DNA of 12,138 bases. It comes from Paracoccaceae bacterium (GTDB lineage: Bacteria; Pseudomonadota; Alphaproteobacteria; Rhodobacterales; Rhodobacteraceae). How positions within the stretch are numbered: position 1 is the first letter of the stretch; each line of letters starts with the position of its first letter. The stretch lies in contig JAFGVZ010000089.1 in NCBI GenBank assembly GCA_016937725.1, positions 1 to 12,138 on the forward strand. Direction: 5' to 3'. A program made the position numbers and the translations under genes. This document shows positions 5,927-11,050 of this stretch, piece after piece. The notes below the pieces were generated by a model, which made no database searches, was not told where the DNA came from, and saw nothing but the letters and a program-made list of their open reading frames with translations.

Positions 5927-6916
5927 ATGACCCGCACCGTCATCGAATCCGCTACCAAGACCGTTGTCATCGGCTTTGACGAGCCGTTCTGCGTGATCGG
6001 TGAACGCATAAACCCCACGGGCCGCAAGAAGCTGGCGGCAGAGTTGGAGGCGGGCGATTTCACCACTGTCGAGCGCGATGCGCTCGAACAGGTCGCCTGC
6101 GGCGCGAATGTGCTGGACATCAATTCGGGCGCGGTGTTTTCCAACAAGATGGCCGAAGACCCGCGCTACGCTGACAATAACTTTGTCGAGCCGCCGTTGA
6201 TGCGCGATTTGTGCGCGCGGGTGCAGGCGCTGGTCGATGTGCCTTTGTGCATCGATTCTTCCGTGCCCGCTGCACTTCTGGCGGGGCTGGAAACGTGCAA
6301 CGGTCGTCCACTTCTGAATTCGGTGACGGGCGAAGAAGAGCGGCTGGAAGCGATCCTGCCGCTGGTCAAGAAATTCAATGTGCCGGTGGTGGCCATTTCC
6401 AACGACGATACCGGCATTTCCGAAGACCCGGATGTGCGCTTTGCCGTAGCAAAGAAAATCGTCGAGCGCGCGGCGGATTATGGCATTCCGGCGCATGACA
6501 TTGTGGTGGACCCGCTGGTCATGCCGATCGGGGCGATGGCGACGGCGGGCCATCAGGTGTTCACTTTGGTGCGCCGCTTGCGCGATGAGTTGGGCGTGAA
6601 CACGACCTGTGGCGCGTCGAATATCAGCTTCGGGCTGCCGAACCGGCACGGTATCAACGCGGCGTTTTTGCCCATGGCGATCGGCGCGGGCATGACCAGT
6701 GCCATTATGAACCCGGTGCGCGCGCAGGAAATGGAAGCGATCCGCGCGGCGAACCTGCTGATGAACCATGACCCGAATGGCGGCGCTTGGATCGGGCTGA
6801 CCAAGGTCATGGACGCGATGGGTGACGGCGTAAGCTTTGCCGAAGCCTCGCGTGCTGCACTTGATGCGGGTGCACGCACCGGCGGGCGGCGTGGCGGTAG
6901 GCGTGCGCGCGGCTAG
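5927..6916 (+). CDS. Methyltetrahydrofolate:cobalamin methyltransferase (pterin-binding, CmuB/MtrH-like)
   Basis: 329 residues with a pterin-binding TIM barrel related to the folate domain of MetH, AcsE/MeTr and CmuB. Members move a methyl group between a corrinoid protein or cobalamin and tetrahydrofolate. Blocks seen are GERINPTG (25-32), ANVLDINSG (60-68), CIDSS (108-112), LLNSVTGEEERL (129-140), AISND (156-160), DPLVMPIG (195-202), and TTCGASNISFGLPNR (226-240) with AIMNP (259-263). The start at 5927 matches the family N-terminus (short lead, then FCVIGERINPTG); the frame is open further upstream but overlaps the previous gene. The last 12 residues are a glycine/arginine tail (TGGRRGGRRARG). 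It is last in the operon after the MetF-like gene, with no corrinoid protein, MttB-type methyltransferase or reactivase nearby. Its TAG stop shares the palindrome CTAG with the convergent diguanylate cyclase gene. Confidence 0.9.
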   Translation: MTRTVIESATKTVVIGFDEPFCVIGERINPTGRKKLAAELEAGDFTTVERDALEQVACGANVLDINSGAVFSNKMAEDPRYADNNFVEPPLMRDLCARVQALVDVPLCIDSSVPAALLAGLETCNGRPLLNSVTGEEERLEAILPLVKKFNVPVVAISNDDTGISEDPDVRFAVAKKIVERAADYGIPAHDIVVDPLVMPIGAMATAGHQVFTLVRRLRDELGVNTTCGASNISFGLPNRHGINAAFLPMAIGAGMTSAIMNPVRAQEMEAIRAANLLMNHDPNGGAWIGLTKVMDAMGDGVSFAEASRAALDAGARTGGRRGGRRARG

Positions 6917-7758
6917 GCCGCAAGCTCTATCCGATTGCGACCTGCTGCCTTAGCGCGGTAGAGCGCATCATCCGCACAGGACATCGCGTTTTGAAGATGG
7001 TCGGGGTGGTCCAGTCGGGCAACTCCTATGCTTGCCGTGACCGGCTCTGTCCCGGCTCGGACCTCTGCTGCGATTGCCTGCCTTAATCGCTCGGCAATGC
7101 GCGCCGCGTCAGACGTGGATTCGCCGGGCAGGAAGACCACAAACTCCTCGCCCCCGAAGCGCGCACAAAGGTCTTGGTGCCGAAGCGCGTTTCGCAATGT
7201 GTCTGCAGTGGCAAGAAGGACCGCATCGCCCATATCATGGCCGAAGCGATCATTGACTTGCTTGAAATGGTCAAGGTCGACATACAGCAAAGCCCCGCTG
7301 TGGAAGGGCGCGTTGGCCAGTTTCTGTGTGAAACCACGGCGATTAAAGGCCCCGGTCAGCGGGTCGGTCGTGGCTGCCACATGGCTTTCGCGTAATTCGG
7401 CATCAACCCCAAGCACAAGGCGGTTGGTCAGGCGCATCAATTCGCCAAGTTCGTCATTCAGGTTGTCGGGCAAGGGCGCACGTTGGCGTTCTTGTTCAAA
7501 GTATCGCATGGCTGCCCCGACACGGTAGAGCGGCCGCAAAATGGCATGTAGCGACAAAAGCGTGACTGCGGTTCCAACCAGCGTCGCGCCCAGTAACAAC
7601 AGCGCAAGTTGCATATTTCCGGCGACACCCCCGGTGCGCCAGAACAGATAGGCGGTTGCTGCGATAAGTGGGATATGCGTGCCAAGGAAAGCTATGAAAA
7701 ACACCTTGGCGGTAAAGCTGTTTGGGAACAATCGGTTGAGAGCTAGATAGACAGACAT
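6913..7758 (-). CDS. Membrane diguanylate cyclase (GGDEF domain)
   Basis: 281 residues. Two hydrophobic helices at about 19-40 and 49-72, separated by a short external loop, are followed by a HAMP-like linker (about 75-125) and a GGDEF domain (about 131-279). Such enzymes make cyclic di-GMP from two GTP. The active-site motif reads GGEEF (202-206), an active variant; metal-binding acids lie in YVDLDHFK (159-166), TDPLTGAFNR opens the domain, and an inhibitory RxxD site (RHQD, 193-196) sits exactly five residues before GGEEF, so product feedback is expected. There is no PAS, GAF or EAL domain; any signal must be sensed by the small membrane part. The ATG at 7758 has AAAGGG upstream; a TTG at 7800 in frame is possible but would put the inverted repeat in coding sequence. 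It follows clpX by 66 bases, which carry a CtrA-type box and hairpin. Confidence 0.93.
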   Translation of the reverse strand: MSVYLALNRLFPNSFTAKVFFIAFLGTHIPLIAATAYLFWRTGGVAGNMQLALLLLGATLVGTAVTLLSLHAILRPLYRVGAAMRYFEQERQRAPLPDNLNDELGELMRLTNRLVLGVDAELRESHVAATTDPLTGAFNRRGFTQKLANAPFHSGALLYVDLDHFKQVNDRFGHDMGDAVLLATADTLRNALRHQDLCARFGGEEFVVFLPGESTSDAARIAERLRQAIAAEVRAGTEPVTASIGVARLDHPDHLQNAMSCADDALYRAKAAGRNRIELAA

Positions 7759-7788
7759 GCGGGCACCCTTTGAAGATCGGTGCCCGCA
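7758..7788 (-). repeat. Perfect 10-bp inverted repeat covering the ribosome site of the diguanylate cyclase gene
   Basis: The arms GCGGGCACC (7759-7767) and GGTGCCCGC (7779-7787) are exact reverse complements, and the flanking bases 7758 and 7788 also pair, giving 10 bp around a loop of 11 bases. In a minus-strand transcript the right arm contains part of the Shine-Dalgarno AAAGGG, all bases up to the start codon, and the A of the AUG. No T-run follows, so it is a poor terminator for clpX. It would block initiation on any mRNA that includes both arms. Confidence 0.8.
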
Positions 7789-7800
7789 GGATCGTGTCAA
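7773..7800 (-). promoter_or_regulatory. Candidate promoter of the diguanylate cyclase gene
   Basis: The minus strand shows a perfect -35 TTGACA (7800-7795), then 16 bases, then a weak -10 GATCTT (7778-7773). A weak -10 with an activator site just upstream is typical of positively controlled promoters. Transcription would begin near 7771-7766, giving an 8-13-base leader that starts inside the inverted-repeat loop or right arm and retains most of the AAAGGG. Confidence 0.4.
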
Positions 7801-7804
7801 ATTG

Positions 7805-7819
7805 TTAAGATCAGATTAA
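7805..7819 (-). promoter_or_regulatory. CtrA-type binding box TTAA-N7-TTAA
   Basis: Exact TTAA, seven bases, TTAA; with flanking bases it is the dyad GTTAA-N7-TTAAC, so both strands fit the CtrA full-site consensus TTAA-N7-TTAAC known from Caulobacter and used in Rhodobacterales. It lies 5 bases after the clpX stop and 4 bases before the TTGACA -35 element, about -53 to -39 from the inferred start. The regulator itself is not in the window, so the assignment is by motif and position. Confidence 0.6.
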
Positions 7820-7824
7820 CGCGG

Positions 7825-9084
7825 TCAAGCGCTGGCCGTGCCCTTCTTGGCTTCGGCATAGATCAAAAGCGGTTTCGCGTCAGAGTTAACTGCCTCTTCG
7901 TTGACGACCACTTCGCTGACATTGTCCATCCCCGGCAGGTCGAACATGGTATCCAACAAGATATCTTCCATGATCGAGCGCAAGCCGCGCGCGCCGGTCT
8001 TGCGCGCGATGGCGCGTTTGGCGATGGCGCGCAGCGCTTCATCGGTGAAGGTCAGGTCGGCACCTTCAATGTCGAACAGCTTTTGATATTGCTTCACCAG
8101 CGCATTCTTCGGCTCGGTCAGGATCGTGACCAGCGCATCCTCGTCCAGATCGGTCAGGGTTGCGGTCACGGGCAGACGGCCCACGAATTCCGGGATTAGG
8201 CCGAATTTCAGCAAGTCCTCGGGTTCCAGCTGCTTCAGGCGCTCGCCCACGGTGGTCTGGCTTTCATCCTTCACATCGGCCCCGAAGCCGATAGCAGAGC
8301 CCTTGCCGCGCTGTGCGATGATGCGGTCTAGACCGGCAAACGCGCCACCGCAGATGAACAGGATGTTTGTCGTGTCCACTTGCAGGAATTCCTGCTGTGG
8401 ATGCTTGCGCCCGCCTTGCGGCGGCACAGAGGCAACGGTGCCTTCCATCAGCTTCAGAAGCGCCTGCTGCACCCCTTCGCCCGACACGTCGCGGGTGATG
8501 GACGGGTTGTCGGACTTGCGCGTGATCTTGTCGACTTCGTCAATATAGACGATGCCGCGCTGCGCACGCTCCACGTTGTATTCGCTGGATTGCAGCAGTT
8601 TGAGGATGATGTTTTCCACATCTTCGCCGACATAGCCTGCTTCTGTCAGCGTGGTGGCATCGGCCATGGTAAAAGGCACATCCAGAATGCGCGCCAGCGT
8701 TTGCGCCAGCAGCGTCTTGCCGCAGCCGGTTGGCCCGATCAGCAAGATATTCGACTTGGACAGCTCGACCTCGCCAGCCTTGCCGGAGTGATTTAACCGC
8801 TTGTAATGGTTGTGCACGGCCACGGACAGCACGCGCTTGGCCTGTTCTTGCCCAATGACATAATCATCCAGCACGTTGCAGATATCGCGCGGGGTCGGCA
8901 CACCATCGGTGGTTTTCAGCCCGCCAGATTTGGTTTCCTCGCGGATAATATCCATGCACAATTCGACGCATTCATCGCAGATAAACACGGTTGGGCCGGC
9001 GATGAGCTTGCGGACCTCATGCTGGCTTTTGCCGCAGAACGAGCAGTAGAGCGTGTTCTTGCTGTCAGTTTCGGAAGTCGGCAT
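7825..9084 (-). CDS. clpX: ATP-dependent Clp protease ATP-binding subunit ClpX
   Basis: 419-residue AAA+ unfoldase that recognises substrates, unfolds them with ATP and feeds them to ClpP; in alphaproteobacteria ClpXP degrades cell-cycle regulators such as CtrA. The N-terminal zinc-binding domain has Cys14, Cys17, Cys36 and Cys39. Walker A GPTGCGKT is at 117-124, pore loop GYVGED at 150-155, Walker B with IDE at 181-183, the RKH loop at 226-228, the ClpP-docking IGF loop at 265-267, and sensor-2 GARGLR at 364-369. All functional loops are intact and the length is normal. AGAGG six bases before the ATG at 9084 favours it over the adjoining GTG at 9087. It lies 154 bases downstream of clpP in the same direction; that gap holds two hairpins but no clear promoter. 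No terminator separates it from the diguanylate cyclase gene. Confidence 0.98.
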   Translation of the reverse strand: MPTSETDSKNTLYCSFCGKSQHEVRKLIAGPTVFICDECVELCMDIIREETKSGGLKTTDGVPTPRDICNVLDDYVIGQEQAKRVLSVAVHNHYKRLNHSGKAGEVELSKSNILLIGPTGCGKTLLAQTLARILDVPFTMADATTLTEAGYVGEDVENIILKLLQSSEYNVERAQRGIVYIDEVDKITRKSDNPSITRDVSGEGVQQALLKLMEGTVASVPPQGGRKHPQQEFLQVDTTNILFICGGAFAGLDRIIAQRGKGSAIGFGADVKDESQTTVGERLKQLEPEDLLKFGLIPEFVGRLPVTATLTDLDEDALVTILTEPKNALVKQYQKLFDIEGADLTFTDEALRAIAKRAIARKTGARGLRSIMEDILLDTMFDLPGMDNVSEVVVNEEAVNSDAKPLLIYAEAKKGTASA

Positions 9085-9127
9085 CACTCACCTCTGCGGT
9101 CTGAACTGCGATAGGAAATCTTGGGCG

Positions 9128-9142
9128 GGCCGTTTTCCGGCC
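9128..9142 (-). repeat. Small hairpin upstream of clpX
   Basis: GGCCG and CGGCC are separated by 5 bases, so the mRNA can form a 5-bp G/C stem with a GAAAA loop about 45 bases before the clpX ATG. It has no T-run and its role is unknown. Confidence 0.4.
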
Positions 9143-9172
9143 TTCTGGCTGACAAGCCTAGGTCACTCGCAA

Positions 9173-9204
9173 GGCGGGGACAATGCAAAACTGCATTGCC
9201 CGCC
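9173..9204 (-). repeat. Long hairpin between clpP and clpX
   Basis: The outer arms GGCGGG/CCCGCC (6 bp) and inner arms CAATGCA/TGCATTG (7 bp) are all exact; a 2-base bulge lies between them on one side only, and the loop is 4 bases. It begins 34 bases after the clpP stop. No U-tract follows on either strand, so it looks like an RNA-stability or processing element, or an attenuator between the two cistrons, rather than a normal terminator. Confidence 0.6.
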
Positions 9205-9238
9205 ATGTTTGCGCGGCGCGCTGGTTTCGCCGTGACCA

Positions 9239-9862
9239 TCAAGCCCCGGCAGCGTCGGCGCGAGAGGTCACGATCTCGTCGATATGACCCCAGTCTTTCG
9301 CTTCTTCCGGGGTCATCCACTTGTCGCGGTCCAGCGCTTGCTGCACCGTTTCGTAGCTTTGGCCGGTATGGCGCATATACAATTGGTAGAAGCGTTCGCG
9401 CGTTTGTTCAATGTGGCGCGACTGGATCAGAATATCGGCCGCGGTGCCTTGGCTGCCGCCAGAGGGCTGGTGCACCAGAAATTCCGAGTTGGGTAGCGAG
9501 AAGCGCATGCCTTTTTGACCGCCCAGTGCAATGACCGACCCCATGGACGCGGCCAAACCGCACACCAACGTGGACACAGCAGGTTTGATATATTGCATCG
9601 TGTCGTAAATGCTCATCCCCGCGATCACGGAGCCGCCGGGAGAGTTGACATACATTGAAATCTCTTTCGAAGGGTTTTCCGCTTCCAGATGCAAAAGCTG
9701 CGCCACGATCAGCGAAGCCATGCCATCATGCACCGGCCCGTTCACAAAAATGATGCGTTCTTTCAGCAGGCGCGAGAAAATGTCATACGCGCGCTCGCCC
9801 CGGCTGGTCTGTTCTACGACCATGGGGACAAGGTTCATATAGGTTTGGACTGGATCATTCAT
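9239..9862 (-). CDS. clpP: ATP-dependent Clp protease proteolytic subunit ClpP
   Basis: 207-residue serine peptidase that forms the double-heptamer chamber of ClpXP and ClpAP. The catalytic triad is clear: Ser106 in GLAASMGS, His131 in FLVHQPSGG and Asp180 in LDRDKWM. The YVNSPGG block (71-77) and the handle helix around RERFYQLYMRHTGQ (155-168) are standard. The start at 9862 gives the family N-terminus MNDPVQTYMNLVPMVVEQ and is preceded by GAGGAAAG; the open frame continues 37 codons upstream but runs through the promoter and has no family resemblance. It is the first gene of clpP-clpX(-dgc). A promoter candidate with an overlapping GANTC site lies at 9922-9950. No propeptide longer than about 15 residues is evident. 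Confidence 0.98.
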   Translation of the reverse strand: MNDPVQTYMNLVPMVVEQTSRGERAYDIFSRLLKERIIFVNGPVHDGMASLIVAQLLHLEAENPSKEISMYVNSPGGSVIAGMSIYDTMQYIKPAVSTLVCGLAASMGSVIALGGQKGMRFSLPNSEFLVHQPSGGSQGTAADILIQSRHIEQTRERFYQLYMRHTGQSYETVQQALDRDKWMTPEEAKDWGHIDEIVTSRADAAGA

Positions 9863-9921
9863 CGCGCTTGCTTTCCTCAGTGACCTGTCGGGGTCGGTGA
9901 TACCGTCTATTGGTTGATTGA

Positions 9922-9950
9922 ATCTTAGTGCTGCGCTTGGCCGGTCGCAA
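9922..9950 (-). promoter_or_regulatory. Candidate promoter of clpP
   Basis: On the minus strand TTGCGA (9950-9945) and TAAGAT (9927-9922) are separated by exactly 17 bases, each matching four of six sigma-70 consensus bases. The -10 ends 59 bases before the clpP ATG. GATTC, a CcrM (GANTC) methylation sequence, overlaps the last three bases of the -10 at 9920-9924. I also compared it with heat-shock (CTTG...CCTAT) promoters: the -35 half, CTTG, is present but the -10 does not fit well. Confidence 0.45.
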
Positions 9951-9973
9951 GGGGCGGGGGGAAAGAATGCCAC

Positions 9974-10927
9974 TCAGGTGGGTGAAGCGGCAAAGATAGC
10001 GTCGACCATGGCTTGATTGCCTTGCGACATCTCCAGCGGGCAGGCAAAGGGGGTGCCATCCTCGGCGCTGGCGGCGAAGTTCTCCAGCATCAACGCGTAT
10101 TGGTTCACGTTGTTGAACCTCTGCATGTGCAGAACGCCGTCGGACAGCCATTCCACCTTTGCGTCGCCATAGACCGCGCCATTGAAGGGCGCGGCAAGTT
10201 CGATCCAGCCATCTTGGCCGTGAAAGATCATGTGTTGGCGGCGCATCTGCATCATGCCGCAATAAAAGGACATGGTGAAATCCGGAAAATCAGCCCAGAC
10301 GCGCGCGAAGATATCGACGCCGTTCTGGTAGCGAATGTCGGATCGCAGGCGCGTCGGTTCCGCCCCTGTCGCCATCCGCGCGGTGATGCAAGGGTAAACC
10401 CCCACATCGCGCAGACCGCCGCCGCCTTTTGCCGGGTCGTGACGAATATTGCCAAGGTCGCGGTTGGTGTAGGTGAAACAGCCCTCGATATGCTCCAGCC
10501 GCCCGATCACGCCTTTGGCAAGCAGGTCGCGCACCAGATCCCATTGCGGGTGATGGGCGACCATGAAGGCCTCTGCGATCAGCTTGCCCGTGGCGCCGCG
10601 CGTCGTGATAAGACTGTCGATCTGGTCTGCATGCAGCGCGATCGGTTTTTCACACAGCACATGCTTGCCCGCTTGCGCCGCGCGGATGGACCAGTCCACA
10701 TGCATGTCATTGGGTAGGGGAATATAGACCGCGTCCACATTCGGATCGGCCAGCAGCGCGTCGTAGCTGTTGTGCACGCGCAGGCCGGGTGCAAGTGCCT
10801 GAAAGGGTGCGGCCTTGGCCACATCGCGGGTGGCCAGCGCCACAAGTTCGGCCCCACGCGCCAGTTGCATGGCCGGTGCCAGATCGGTGCGCGCGATCTT
10901 CGCGGCCCCCAGAATTCCCCAACGCAT
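9974..10927 (-). CDS. Gfo/Idh/MocA family NAD(P)-dependent oxidoreductase
   Basis: 317 residues. The N-terminal Rossmann domain opens with GILGAAKIA (4-12), the GxxGxA nucleotide-binding loop; IPLPNDMH (69-76) and CEKPIALH (92-99) are the standard second and third blocks, with Lys94 of EKP expected to be functional. The substrate domain contains the GGGGLRDVGVYP segment (168-179), typical of the dihydrodiol-dehydrogenase / anhydrofructose-reductase branch. Such enzymes oxidise or reduce sugars, cyclitols or similar compounds; the substrate cannot be told. GGGGGAGG seven to eight bases before the ATG is a strong ribosome site. There is no sugar transporter or regulator beside it: neighbours are clpP in the same direction, with its own promoter, and the divergent argS. 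It is therefore probably a single-gene unit. Confidence 0.93.
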   Translation of the reverse strand: MRWGILGAAKIARTDLAPAMQLARGAELVALATRDVAKAAPFQALAPGLRVHNSYDALLADPNVDAVYIPLPNDMHVDWSIRAAQAGKHVLCEKPIALHADQIDSLITTRGATGKLIAEAFMVAHHPQWDLVRDLLAKGVIGRLEHIEGCFTYTNRDLGNIRHDPAKGGGGLRDVGVYPCITARMATGAEPTRLRSDIRYQNGVDIFARVWADFPDFTMSFYCGMMQMRRQHMIFHGQDGWIELAAPFNGAVYGDAKVEWLSDGVLHMQRFNNVNQYALMLENFAASAEDGTPFACPLEMSQGNQAMVDAIFAASPT

Positions 10928-10953
10928 AGTCGCCTCCCCCTGCTGTTGGCGCT

Positions 10954-10981
10954 ACCTTAGCGAGGGGAACCGCCTGCGCAA
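10954..10981 (-). promoter_or_regulatory. Candidate promoter of the Gfo/Idh oxidoreductase with overlapping palindrome
   Basis: On the minus strand TTGCGC (10981-10976) and TAAGGT (10959-10954) are 16 bases apart. The -10 lies within the 13-bp palindrome CGCTA-CCT-TAGCG (10950-10962), which could be an operator. Hexamers are weak matches, so confidence is low. Confidence 0.3.
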
Positions 10982-10994
10982 GAGGTGCAGACCA

Positions 10995-11023
10995 TTGACG
11001 CTTGCGGCCCCTGCGGCTAGGGC
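10995..11023 (+). promoter_or_regulatory. Candidate promoter of argS
   Basis: TTGACG (10995-11000) matches five of six -35 bases, followed after 17 bases by the poor -10 TAGGGC (11018-11023). The start of transcription would fall near 11030, about 20 bases before the argS ATG. It stands back to back with the candidate Gfo/Idh promoter, the two -35 elements being 13 bases apart. Confidence 0.4.
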
Positions 11024-11050
11024 AAGTCGCAAGATAAAGGATGGCCGCAG

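Noticed and set aside
5843..6769. Long minus-strand open frames (308 and 265 residues) opposite the methyltransferase and MetF-like genes
   Set aside because: They mirror convincing family proteins on the plus strand, show no recognisable domain and are histidine/arginine-rich as expected of antisense frames in G+C-rich genes.
7758..7788. Inverted repeat as the intrinsic terminator of clpX
   Set aside because: No U-tract follows either arm, and the right arm ends at the start codon of the next gene, so control of dgc initiation fits better; partial termination cannot be excluded.
9085..9238. Separate heat-shock promoter for clpX
   Set aside because: CCTATCG occurs near 9110, but no CTTG element lies at the right distance upstream.
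10013..10717. 234-residue plus-strand open frame opposite the Gfo/Idh gene
   Set aside because: Shadow frame without a family match; the minus-strand protein is a clear oxidoreductase.
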